Source: Podospora comata
Taxonomy: Eukaryota > Ascomycota > Sordariomycetes > Sordariales > Podosporaceae
DNA: 64,000 bases
Assembly: GCA_017354895.1 (NCBI GenBank)
Contig: CP071497.1
Location: 1,860,001 to 1,924,000, forward strand
Reading direction: 5' to 3'
Position numbers and translations under genes: made by a program
Part shown: positions 1 to 9,899 of the stretch, in pieces
Numbering within the stretch: position 1 is the first letter of the stretch
How the letters are laid out: each line of letters begins with the position of its first letter
Notes under the pieces: model-generated
Seen by the model: only the letters and a program-made list of their open reading frames with translations
What the model was told of the DNA's origin: nothing
The model's database searches: none

Positions 1-881
1 TGCCAGTTAGTTTTATTCCCCGGGCTTGCTAGGTACCACCTGGCGGAGTGAACCGCCCAAGACAAGACGTCCGTCCATTGACTGACTGCGTCTTCGGTGG
101 GCTGGAACACACTGCAATCTGTGACCCAACAACTCGCAAATCCCAGCTTGGGTCTTATCGAGACTTGCACATCACCACAACAACACGGCGAGCAACAACA
201 GCAACACTCCAATCCAGCACCAACGCTCTTCCGTCTGCGCTCTTCCGTCTGCGCTCTTCCGTCTGAGGCTTACGCACATCATTAACTTTGCGATCTAGCA
301 AGGCCAAGTCGGCCAATCCAGCGCCCAAGTGTACAGGAACCTAACCCCGCGCCCGTCCGTCCACGCGACCAGTATAAGCCAGACCCAACTCCAGTCGGTG
401 CCCTACCTACCCACCGCAGCAGGCAGTGCGCGCTGCAGATAAAACAACAAGAACAAAGTTTCGTAAAATCAAGCTCGGCCATCAATCCGGGCCCGCTGGT
501 CCAAGTCGCAGTGAACGAGTTGTCCGTCTGCGCTATAGCGGCTCTCGAGTCTGCGCCATCCGCCATCCACCACCCACAACAGACCTACCGTCCAGGTCTG
601 TCCTGTCCTGTCCGTTTCCGTTCGATTTGACCCCGAACGACAGACACCACATCCACCCACCACCGCCCGGTTTTCTCGACGAGTAGATAGTTTCCCGTGG
701 TCGGCCTTGCGTCCCTCTTCAACTTCGTGTGGTTCCAGGTCGATTCGTCGCCAGCCTAGTTGGAGACCAGAGCCTCGTGTACTGCTGTGCCATGGTTGTC
801 GCATCATCATCCGACGACAACTGAGAAGTGTTACCGATAGCCCACGACTGATTCCCGCGGGCGAATACGAAATCGAGGAGA
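1..881. other. 5' flank of the F-box gene
   Basis: No coding region is convincing here. The only long frames are short shadows of each other. The stretch is C-rich and probably contains the promoter and leader of the F-box gene that starts at 882. Three perfect tandem copies of a 14-bp unit lie at 224-265 and are listed separately. Confidence 0.5.
224..265. repeat. 14-bp unit, three tandem copies
   Basis: The unit CGCTCTTCCGTCTG occurs three times head to tail without a mismatch (224-237, 238-251, 252-265). It lies about 620 bp upstream of the F-box start codon. It is a microsatellite-scale repeat with no visible coding role. Confidence 0.85.
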
Positions 882-2737
882 ATGGAATTTCCCACGAGTC
901 CCATGCTCATCGACGACGGTCGCGATGTCGACTCTCTCAGCATCGACACGCGCCTGCCCAGGGCTGAAAGGGCACAATCAATCATTCACCAAGCCGAGGA
1001 CGAGGAGGAAGACGAGAACAAGGCAACGGTTGAGCTGGCTTCCATCATGACAACCACCTCGAATCCGGTATCACCCGGCCCCTCAAGCCCGCCGCTGGAT
1101 CAGGTACGAATGCAAGACTTCATCCCTCCAACACGCCCAAGTAGCACGCCGTTCCCACAACCCGAGCCACGAAGTACAGATTTGCGCTGCCTGAGGTGCC
1201 CTTCAGAAGCCTCGATGGATCCCGACGAACCCGGCGTTTCTGACATCCCATCGGTGCAAACCGACAACGAGAACGCCGGACTCAACCTCTCAGATCTTCC
1301 TGCCGAGATCCACGAATGCATCTTGGATCATCTATTTGGTTACCGGGTATCTACATCATCCAAGAGCTCAATCACGCGGTGGGGGACTGCTTTGCGGCAT
1401 CCAAGAAGGAAGGAGCTTTCTGAGCTATCACGAGTGAGCCGGACTTGGAGGGTGTTGATCCAAGACAGGCTCTATCGGCATATCAAGCTCAAGGCGACCA
1501 TCGATTCTTTGAGAGGATCGTTCGAATACTTTGCTGCTCATCCACATTTACGATCATATATCAAGCATGTGGAGATCTGGTTTCCGGTCTTCCGGCCAAA
1601 ATATGGACCTCTGGCTCTGGGGACGGCAAACACCCTTCCCACAGTTACGCCGGACGGCTTGACAACGGCGTCTTATGTCTTACCCATGGACAACTGCTCT
1701 CTGGAAGAAGCCTTTTATTTCGTCGCCAACACCTTCCCAGATGTGTGCATCATGACGCTCGAAGGTGGTGAACGGCGCAAAGCACCGAAAGTGAGGCATT
1801 GGATCGGGGAGGATCAGTCTTGCCCACGCACGATGCCCAGGGTGAACTCGGTCCACACCCTTATTTGCAAGGGACAATGGAACTTGATCCGGGGGCAGGA
1901 CGACTTGGAGACCATCACGTCCGCCCTGCCTAATCTGAAGGAGTGGCAGGGCTCCTACAGCAAACCGAAATCCAAGAGCTACCTCACCATGGCCGACATC
2001 TTCTCCAAGCCCATGAAATTAGAAAAGCTGGTTCTCTGTCTGGAGGGTGACTATCGACGAGAAATGTCTTTCCCATCGTACTTTCTCAAGGTGTCGAGCA
2101 AGGTGCACTTTTGCTCCAAGCTGGCCGACGCAGCCGCTTCTCCCTACCTGGAGCAAATATCGTACACGGGGAGAGTTTGCCAGCAGTTCTTCAACGATCT
2201 TGTCCTCAAGTGTCACGACACGAGGCTATCACGCCTAAAGCGGATCGATCTAACTGTCAAGAACTGCTGTCGGAAGGTGGCCCACTGGAACGAATCAGGG
2301 TCGGGAATCACAGACATGAACTTCATCAAGGCCTTTGAGCAGCTGGTGCTTGCTGGTATTCGAGCACTGGGGAAGTTACAGTCGATTGAGTACCTCCGGA
2401 TTCGCTACGTGGACCTAGGTAAGGGCAATTCTGTACTCGATCTTGTATGCTCCTCTCAGCTAATGTTTTGTTGCCAGATTCCCCTGTCCCACCTTTGAAT
2501 CCTTACTTTTTGCTCGACAAAGGGTGGTGTTCGGGCGTGTGGAGCGATGAGATCGTCGCCGAACTCAATATCTCAAGGCCGTCGGTTCAGTTTGAGGAAC
2601 TGTCCGAGTCGTTTGGAGAGGTGGGGTACAACAAGGACGGCCGGATGACCATCAGTCCGGATTTCCCTCGCTCCAAGAGTCTGTCTTTGAAGCTGGAAAA
2701 CTACGCGATGCTGAGTGTTGGGATCGCGATGCCGTAG
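882..2737 (+). CDS. F-box domain protein
   Basis: Two exons, 882-2418 and 2478-2737, encode 598 residues. The intron is 59 bp, with donor GTAAGG and acceptor TTGCCAG; splicing keeps the frame through the aspartate codon at the junction. The N-terminal ~130 residues are acidic and Ser/Pro-rich. An F-box-like segment starts near residue 135 (LSDLPAEIHECILDHLF) and continues, after a short insertion, through a Ser-Arg-Val-Ser-Arg-Thr-Trp helix near 185. The remainder is typical of fungal F-box proteins whose C-terminal part has no named domain. F-box proteins dock on Skp1 in SCF ubiquitin ligases; the substrate cannot be guessed. The start is the first ATG of the frame. The family call is fairly firm and the exact function is unknown. 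Confidence 0.82.
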
Positions 2738-5032
2738 GAGTAACTCGGGGGAGGATGCGGGTCCCAAGGGATGGTCGAGGTGCTGATTGGTGGTCAAGAG
2801 GCCTCGTGAGGTCTTGAAACATGAATGTGGAGGTGTTTGTCGAGATCGGGCCGGTCTCTTGCATTTCTCGAGGCCTATTTATTGTCCTTGAACACCTATA
2901 GACCATTGCTCGACATCTAAGCAGTATCTCGCAGGGCCTCTCTGATGTTTGCTAAGGCCTGAGCACTATCTTTGCAGGTCTGTCTCTGTTGTAAGTAGGA
3001 GTAGCCTAGCACTCACCTTCTATGGTTACCGGTGTGGCGGCAGCGTTCTTGTTTTTTTCTCTTATCATTTTGTGGGTCCTGGTGTACAACATTGGGAAAT
3101 GCTCAAGCATAGAAGGGAGGTTTTACCGCTGGAAATTGTGAGGGGGGGCGTTATAATGGTGTTTTCATTTTTGTTTCTTTTGTTTTGCTTTGTCCTCTTT
3201 TACGTCGATGTTCCGAGGAGGGACAGGGTCATTACCATCATTCTTCCCTGTCATCGTTACATGAAGGATTTTGCCCGTTGCTCATCAAAACACTAAGGGA
3301 GGATGGAATGGGTTTTCTGGCTTTGTTTTGTTTGTATTCCCAGACTTGGACTCCTGCCTGTGGGGAGTGGGGGTCAAGGGGTGCTGGCTGGTTGGCTGGC
3401 TTGGTTTTTTTTATTGAGAAGGAACTCTGGGGCTGAAGGATTACCTATGGTATGGATGGTGAGCTTGGACACAGAAAGCGTTGTCTAATTATGTAGTGGT
3501 GGTGGCGGCGGTGGTTGGTGTCGTAGGTCAATCGCGTTCGCTGGGCAGAGGGGGTGAGGGAAGGGATGAAAGGGGGAAATTAGAACTTGCGTTAGTACCG
3601 ACTTGTGGGCTGTTTGGGAAATGTTTGCCAGTGAAGCGGGGATGAGCGAAATAGAGAGCTGATGTGTCTGATACCATGAAGTTTGTGTTGGTGTTCTTTT
3701 CAGGGTAGAATGCCGTGGGTGTCGTGTGTCGGAAATGGAGAAATGGAGGCTGTGATATTAAGGGGTAAGAAAGTAGTAGGCATGCCTCTTGTCTGTATTG
3801 CACACACCTCTAAGCCCGTTCGAGACGCTTCTGGACTATGTTAGATGCATCGTGAGGATCAATGAAGACGGACATGTCAACCATTCCCTGCGACCTAGGT
3901 ATCAACCTCCTACTTCAAAAGGCTTTCTATCCCGACAAATGTGCTGACTTTTCTTGCTTCTTCGTTGCTAGCTTCTTTGTCAATAGCCTGTGAAAGGAAA
4001 TGGCTACAAGACCAAGAACAAGATGCAATGAGTCTGCAGGAGAGGCTCTTATTTTGTTGCTCACTGGGCTCAGAATCCTATCTAGGACTCATAAATACAG
4101 AGCTATGCTCATTGATAAACGTCGAGTGGATATATCAGCTTTTGACTCCAGTACCTCGGTGGCTGCGTGGTTTGTTTTATGGTCTCGGGCTCATCTACAA
4201 GCAGAGAGAAGAGGGGACATTAGTTGGGGTATACCAAAGACTTTTCTCCCCCTGGAAAGCTATGTTTCTTCCTAGGCTTGTATCCAAGCATTTTGGGATA
4301 CTGGGGGCCATTCTTTTGAAGAGAAAAATGGTCTGGGCAAGCCCCACAGAGCTGAAGATATACAAGCAAGTTGAGGTTCTGAATGACAACCATGTCCGGT
4401 TCATTTACTCTTCTCTCTTCTCCCACACGACTGCCTAATATAGTACCAACCACCTTTTGAGTCTCAAACACACAATAGATCATTCCATTCACCAATACGA
4501 GTCTTTTAAACCTCAGTTTCTGTTTTTTGCCTCATAGAAATCCGGCCTCGGATTTGTATTTTATTCCAGACAAAGCCCCCTCCCCGCAGTTATGTCAAGC
4601 CCCCGTGTTTATGCCTATGCCTGGGTATCTATGCGTTACATGACATCTTGCAACAGCAAACAAAAGGAATAAGCTGGGTGGGTGGGTGTTTCCTGCTCCC
4701 CATAATTTATGAATAGAAAAGAGGAAGAGTATAAAAGGGGGGTCAAATGTGTCCAAACGAAAAATATCAACCCCGAAGCGCTCTCCAACGCGCGCTGCTC
4801 AACTCCTTACTGATATACTGTTCCCGGTACGATGCAAAAGAAAAAGAGAAAAACCAGCCCATGTCCCAAACCCCGTTTCCCACAAGTATGATTATAAACA
4901 AGATGAAAATAAAACAGTCGCCAGAGTGGTGATCAAGACGCAAAACCACACACGTATGTTTGTATATCGCCCCCATCTGGTTCTTTTTAACGCTTCGCTT
5001 CCAAAAACCCAAAAGAATCCCAGCCCGCCCTT
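2738..5032. other. Intergenic stretch between two convergent genes
   Basis: About 2.3 kb lie between the ends of the F-box gene and the minus-strand coiled-coil gene, so much of it may be 3' untranslated sequence. It holds T-rich and G-rich runs. A 165-codon open frame at 3941-4438 begins with GTG, not ATG, and has no recognisable domain, so it was not accepted. Nothing else was seen. Confidence 0.45.
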
Positions 5033-7726
5033 TTACCTGCTGTCAGTAGGCAACTCGACCCCACTGTCCCTGTCCTGTGCATCTGGCCTCCACGTTTTTC
5101 GTCGTTCTTTCTCATCCTCAGTGTCACTGCTGTCAAGGTCGTCGTCTAATCGAGGATTTTCCCCATATAAAGAGTCCTCTTTGAGATCGTCATCATAGCG
5201 AGGGTTGTCGCCGTAGAGGGAGTCGTCTCTAAGATCATCATCCGAGCGAAGGATGTCCCCATAAAGAGAATCATCTCGAAGATCGTCGTCTAAGCGGGGG
5301 TTGTCCCCATAAAGAGAGTCGTCTCTGAGATCATCGTCCAAGCGAGGGTCGTCTCCATAGAGGGAATCGTCCTTCAGGTCGTCGATTTCGGTGTCGGTAC
5401 CACCTAGATTGTCCAACCGAGGCTCTTCCCCATAAAGAGAGTCGTCTTTTAGTTCATCCTCGTAGTCTTCAATATCGTTTTCCATGACGCTTCCATCCTC
5501 TTCCTGTTGCGGTTCTAGAGCCTCAATCTCCTCGGGAACAAGTACCCGACCGCCCAACTCAACGTCGCTGACGGTAATCTTGTAGGCAAGAGCTCGTTTT
5601 CCTTCTTTGATCAGCTCCTCCGTCCACCCCAAACACCGCTTCAGACTTTGGTTCATTTTCTGACTGTCGACGAGTAGTTGTTGATGCTTGGAGAGATCAA
5701 TCTGAAGCCTCCGCTCGTCTCTCTTCTGGCGCGACTCATTGCGCTCCGTGTTGGCCCCGGAACTGCCCGAATCCGAATGCTCCGAGCCAGACATGGAATC
5801 TTCCTCCTCCTCCTCTTCTTCTTCCTCTTCGTCTTCCTCTTCCAGTTCCTCAATCGCAGCGTCCCCCGCCGCAATCTCACCCTCTTCCTTGTTGAGATCA
5901 TTCAGCTCCACTCCAGCTTTCGCCAACCCCCCACCTGCAGCTGTCGAGGCCGATGGGACGCGGCTACTCAACGAGGCCATGCTCATCCTCGACATCCGCT
6001 TATAACGCCGCAGCTCAGCAGTCTGCTTCCGCAATTGTCTTTCCAACGTCCTATTGATTGCCTCAAGACTGGCGTTTGTAATTTGCAAATCTTGCACTTT
6101 GCGCTCTCGGCGCGCGTTGGCGACCAAATCACTCAGCGGTTCCTTTTCCTGCGAGCTAGACTTCGCTGGGCTGTTCAGCGACTCTGACTTCCCTTCTTCT
6201 GATTCGGCAAAATCCTCGGCAGCCTGAAGAAGTGATGCAAACCCACTCATGCCTGGGCTTCCTGGAAGAATCGTGCTCGGTGGGGCAAATAGGGGAGATG
6301 TTGCCTCAGAGGCAGGGGTGGGGGGGATGGAGCCATGAGAAGACATAAGCCTGGCTATGGCAGGAGCATCGGCAATGGTCAGGCTCTTTGGGCGAGCGTG
6401 GGCTCTTTCTGCACCGGTAGAATGGGGAGTTTGTTCCAGTCCAGACCTTCCTTGGCTGCCCACGCTGAGTCGATGGTGTGAGCTCGCTATGGGGGATCGG
6501 GGAGACACAAGGGGCGTGTTGTGTCCGCTCTTGACCTTGGGTTGGACCCCAACAGGAGAAGTTGGCCTGAGCGCATTGCCCGTCCGGTTTGTTGGTATTC
6601 TAGAAGCTGTAGACACGACCGAGCTCGGTCCTCTCCTCGTTGGTCCAAATTTGGGGGCAGGCTGTAATTCTGGTGCTCCGTTTGCGTAAAAGAACTTGCT
6701 CATGAGACTGTCATTGCTGGTGGCAGCAGGAGACACCAGTGGAGAGACAACACTTGATCGATCTGGAGCAGGGCTTCCGCTGGCATGGAAAAAAGTTGTG
6801 TTCCTTGCTTGTTGCGGTGCAACTACTGGTCTCGGATGTGCTTGCTGGGTCTGTCTCGGAACGTCTGCGGCATAAAAGAACTTTGAATCCGGGTCCTGAC
6901 GATGGCCAGCGCCACTCACATCGGAGGCCGGACTGAATGTTACTACGGGTCGTCTCGAGGTCACATCGTCAACAACGGATGGCGAGATAGCCAGCCCATT
7001 TCTACTGTCGAAAGAATCGTGTCGTTCAATATTGGGGGTGGCGTTCGGAGTGCTGTGGGCGCTTTCAACGCGGTTTTGTCTTGACCCAGATCTCGGTGTG
7101 ACATTGGTGGTGTTTAAGAATGCGGCTATGGGGGAAGTGATGTCGAGTTTATCGCGCGGCCCCGAGCCATTGGCGCTCAAGATGGTATCAGGCCTTGGGC
7201 GTCGTGGCAGCGGTGTCGCAACGCTTGTCTGGTTCTGGTGTTGAGTAGAAGTAGTAGAAGGAGCAAGACGCGTCGCTACTTTCGGAGTCACTGGCGGTTT
7301 GCCGCTGTTGTTTACTGCCCTTGCTGCGGTTGGGACTTGTGGCTGTCGAGTACCAGTGGGACCTGGTCGCTCGTAGGATGGCATCCTGGGAGTGGTCTGC
7401 CTCGCCGTCGTCGGCGTGGGCGCTTTCGGATCAAATCCTGCCCTCATGCCCCGTGCTGTCGACGTTGCATTTTGGTCCCTCCGTTTGAACGGATGGCGGG
7501 ACAACGGCACGGCAGGGGACGAGGCGGAGGTGGTCGTCGGGGCGGCGGCTGGACAGGCGGCTGCGGTGGTAGTGATGCGTGTTGTTCTGTGGCCCGAGGC
7601 GGACGTGGTGGTAGTCAGAATACCCGCCGAGGGCTTTTTCCTCAGCGTCGGCGGTTGTGTTGCCGTGGCAGTTGATTCTCGCGGGTCGGCGGGTGGGTGC
7701 GAAGGAGGGATTGGGGGCGGAGGCAT
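5033..7726 (-). CDS. Large disordered protein with coiled coil and acidic 16-residue repeats
   Basis: A single exon encodes 897 residues from an ATG at 7726. The first ~500 residues are low-complexity, rich in Ser, Thr, Pro and Ala, with recurring Lys-Phe-Phe-(Tyr/His)-Ala short motifs (near SKFFYA). A helical coiled-coil segment lies near residues 540-575 (ITNASLEAINRTLERQL). A Glu/Asp tract near 640 is followed by a further helix, and the C-terminus carries six copies of a motif built on DDSLYGDNPRLD. The coiled-coil stretch resembles conserved hypothetical proteins of other filamentous fungi, from memory. No enzyme motif is visible. Function is unknown; a scaffold or cytoskeleton-associated role would be a guess. 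Confidence 0.85.
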   Translation of the reverse strand: MPPPPIPPSHPPADPRESTATATQPPTLRKKPSAGILTTTTSASGHRTTRITTTAAACPAAAPTTTSASSPAVPLSRHPFKRRDQNATSTARGMRAGFDPKAPTPTTARQTTPRMPSYERPGPTGTRQPQVPTAARAVNNSGKPPVTPKVATRLAPSTTSTQHQNQTSVATPLPRRPRPDTILSANGSGPRDKLDITSPIAAFLNTTNVTPRSGSRQNRVESAHSTPNATPNIERHDSFDSRNGLAISPSVVDDVTSRRPVVTFSPASDVSGAGHRQDPDSKFFYAADVPRQTQQAHPRPVVAPQQARNTTFFHASGSPAPDRSSVVSPLVSPAATSNDSLMSKFFYANGAPELQPAPKFGPTRRGPSSVVSTASRIPTNRTGNALRPTSPVGVQPKVKSGHNTPLVSPRSPIASSHHRLSVGSQGRSGLEQTPHSTGAERAHARPKSLTIADAPAIARLMSSHGSIPPTPASEATSPLFAPPSTILPGSPGMSGFASLLQAAEDFAESEEGKSESLNSPAKSSSQEKEPLSDLVANARRERKVQDLQITNASLEAINRTLERQLRKQTAELRRYKRMSRMSMASLSSRVPSASTAAGGGLAKAGVELNDLNKEEGEIAAGDAAIEELEEEDEEEEEEEEEEDSMSGSEHSDSGSSGANTERNESRQKRDERRLQIDLSKHQQLLVDSQKMNQSLKRCLGWTEELIKEGKRALAYKITVSDVELGGRVLVPEEIEALEPQQEEDGSVMENDIEDYEDELKDDSLYGEEPRLDNLGGTDTEIDDLKDDSLYGDDPRLDDDLRDDSLYGDNPRLDDDLRDDSLYGDILRSDDDLRDDSLYGDNPRYDDDLKEDSLYGENPRLDDDLDSSDTEDEKERRKTWRPDAQDRDSGVELPTDSR
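5144..5383 (-). repeat. 48-bp coding minisatellite, five contiguous units
   Basis: Five head-to-tail units of 16 codons encode variants of DDLRDDSLYGDNPRLD in the C-terminus of the coiled-coil protein. A sixth, older copy lies just N-terminal (about 5410-5460), separated by nine residues. Units differ at a few residues (Lys/Arg, Asp/Glu, and Asn-Pro replaced by Ile-Leu in one), and the frame is kept throughout, which suggests selection on the protein. Confidence 0.9.
5800..5850 (-). repeat. Glu-rich simple-sequence tract inside the coiled-coil gene
   Basis: On the plus strand this is a run of TCC and TCT triplets. On the coding strand it is a GAG/GAA run that encodes the polyglutamate tract of the 5033-7726 protein. 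The repeat is in frame, so length changes would not break the gene. Confidence 0.75.
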
Positions 7727-8663
7727 CGCGTTCGATTCCCTATGGCGGATTTCTAAAGGTGCGTGGCCGGTCGCTGGTTGAACCCTGAGTCTGGCTTTGG
7801 GCCGCTCTGACTGGCTGACATTGCCGAGAAATACAATGGGATTAGCCGCTATTTTTCAGAACTCGGTGCGAAAGTCGATAAACCGCTCCCACGAAGGGCC
7901 AATCTCGAGGAAATAAGCACAATAATCTTCAATTGAGCAGTGACAAAACAATACCAGGGGCCTGTGGGAAAAGGAGACGAAGCTATGGAGTTGTATCCGT
8001 AGTCTACCTATGCTGATGAGCCCAAGGCCCCAATCCATCGGGACGCACCGGGGCCCCTCTCTCGTCCTCCATCCTCACCGCTTCACACCGCCCAAGCCAG
8101 CATGACCAGCACGGCCAGCCAGGTTCGTCCCATCAATTGCTTTGCGTGTGTGGTGAACATCTCGATGCATTGGGCTGCAACCTGCACCTGGAACCCCGCC
8201 AACTTGTGTCTGTCAGAGACTCAGGTTGGACAGGCCGGTGGCCGGACAGACAGCTGAGGCACCCACTGCAGGGCTCCCCTGCTCCCGGACCCCACAAAAC
8301 ACATGTCTGCCGAGATGGAGGCGGGGCTGCTTCATCGAAATGCCTGCTCTCTGCCCTGCTGACATTTCCAAGCGCCTTCCAGAGCCCACGCTGATGAAAC
8401 AATATTGAGATTCCCAAGACAAAGGAAAAAGAACTTGCATCGACCTCGACAATCCATCACCACCGATTACCACCTCGACGTTTGGCGCAAGGCGCAAACC
8501 ACATCACCCTCCAGTTTTGAACCACAGCGCATCAAGCTCTAACGCACAGCCTAACGGATCTCCACTACAAAGTCCAAAAGAGGCGCTTGGGCCTCTCTCC
8601 GATCCCGTCCCATGCCACGATAACATACGACCGTTACCAACGCTTCCCCGAGCCCGCCTAAGC
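7727..8663. other. Divergent promoter region
   Basis: This ~0.9 kb lies between the minus-strand coiled-coil gene and the plus-strand cytochrome b5 gene. The frame of the b5 gene is open back to a TGA at 8406, but contains no ATG before 8664. An extra upstream exon for the b5 gene is possible and was not proven. Nothing else is recognised. Confidence 0.4.
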
Positions 8664-9596
8664 ATGGCGTTACTGGGAGTGACTCTGATAATTGCCTCTC
8701 TCATTCTACTCTCTATGCGGAGACCACAGTGGTTTCCCTCCCTGTTTGGAGGCGCTCTTCAGCCGGAGACCAAGGAAGAAAAGCACACCGACGACGGCCT
8801 GCAAAATCGACATGCCCCACCAGCGCTCGTGGTCCAACAACCACACGACGCCAACGACGACATCGACGACAATGACGAGCAGTCAACCCCCAAGGCATCC
8901 GCCACAATAGTGGTTGACAACGCTCCCGTCCCAACTCTAAATCTCTCCGAGCCAGAGCCAGAACCGGCGCCAAAACCCCAGATCCGACCACCGGTGCCTC
9001 TGTTCTCAGCACCCCCACCAACACAATCACCCAACAACCTAATGATGCCCCCTCCCTCCCGACCACCAACCCTCCGCCCCACCCCATCTTCCTCCCTCTC
9101 CCCAGCGCCATCCCGTCTCTCCCCCGCCCCAGCGCGAGGACCAGGCTGCTCAACCCTCGCCCCTCCCCCAACCCACTCCACCAAACCCTCCAAGCCCTCC
9201 AAAGCCGTCGTCCTCACCCCGGGGCACTCCCCTCTCGACTGGGCCCGCCTCTCCGGAAACCCCTCCGCCGACCTCCGCGGCCTCCCCCCCGGAACCCCCT
9301 ACCTGCGTGTGACACCATCCATGCTGAAGAGACAAACCGGCAGAAAGGGGAAGGATGCCTGGACGGTGCTGAGCGGGAAGGTGTATAATCTCACCCCTTA
9401 CCTACCATTCCACCCCGGAGGAGAGCCAGAGTTGCTCAGGTGCGCGGGGAGAGACGGAACGAGGTTGTTTGGGGAGATTCACCCGTGGGTTAACTACGAA
9501 GGCATGCTGAGTGCTTGTCTGGTGGGAATCTTTGTCACAGAGGAGGAGGCCGCTGCTGCCGCGGCGGGGGGTGGCGGGATGGAAGATATGGACTGA
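8664..9596 (+). CDS. Membrane-anchored cytochrome b5-domain protein (Irc21/NCB5OR-like)
   Basis: From the first ATG at 8664 the protein is 310 residues. It opens with a hydrophobic anchor (residues 1-17, MALLGVTLIIASLILLS). A long Pro/Ser-rich linker follows. The C-terminus is a cytochrome b5-type heme domain (about residues 218-295). The two axial heme histidines are in HPGG and in HPWVNYE. The HPWVNYE ... LVG form is the one seen in the NCB5OR and yeast Irc21 branch rather than in classical ER cytochrome b5. The domain probably shuttles electrons at a membrane; the partner reductase is unknown. The same frame is open upstream to 8409 with only a TTG, so either translation starts here or an upstream exon is missed. 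Confidence 0.78.
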   Translation: MALLGVTLIIASLILLSMRRPQWFPSLFGGALQPETKEEKHTDDGLQNRHAPPALVVQQPHDANDDIDDNDEQSTPKASATIVVDNAPVPTLNLSEPEPEPAPKPQIRPPVPLFSAPPPTQSPNNLMMPPPSRPPTLRPTPSSSLSPAPSRLSPAPARGPGCSTLAPPPTHSTKPSKPSKAVVLTPGHSPLDWARLSGNPSADLRGLPPGTPYLRVTPSMLKRQTGRKGKDAWTVLSGKVYNLTPYLPFHPGGEPELLRCAGRDGTRLFGEIHPWVNYEGMLSACLVGIFVTEEEAAAAAAGGGGMEDMD

Positions 9597-9899
9597 TGTT
9601 GGATTGGGAAGACTCCCGCCGGGCTTGTAAGATACGCTCGAGCAATGGGCTGGCTATGTGGTAAGACGTGGAAACAATGCTTGGGAAGAAAGACATGCTT
9701 GGCATTTCAGAGGTCATAGAATACGATACCCCAAATAGACAAGAACTGGTTACTTGATGCTCATTACCAATATGTCACCTTGTTAAGTGATGAATGTGTA
9801 ACATTGACTATTCGCTGGTCCAGGAACCTCGTAATTAATTTGATATGTAACCGCACTTGCCATAGCCCACTTCAAAGATGCAGAGAGGGAGTTGTCTCT
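9597..9899. other. Short convergent intergenic gap
   Basis: About 300 bp separate the stop of the b5-domain gene from the stop of the minus-strand nibrin gene. It should hold both 3' ends. Nothing distinctive was seen. Confidence 0.4.

Noticed and set aside
3941-4438. 165-codon open frame, plus strand
   Set aside because: It begins with GTG, contains no known domain, and lies in the likely 3' region of two convergent genes. It is best explained by chance.
5678-6187. Plus-strand open frames opposite the coiled-coil gene
   Set aside because: They mirror the Glu-rich repeat of the minus-strand gene, which explains the lack of stops.
8517-8663. N-terminal extension of the cytochrome b5-domain gene
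   Set aside because: The frame is open, but the only start-like codon is TTG, which fungi rarely use. The first ATG, at 8664, directly precedes a membrane anchor. An upstream exon remains possible.
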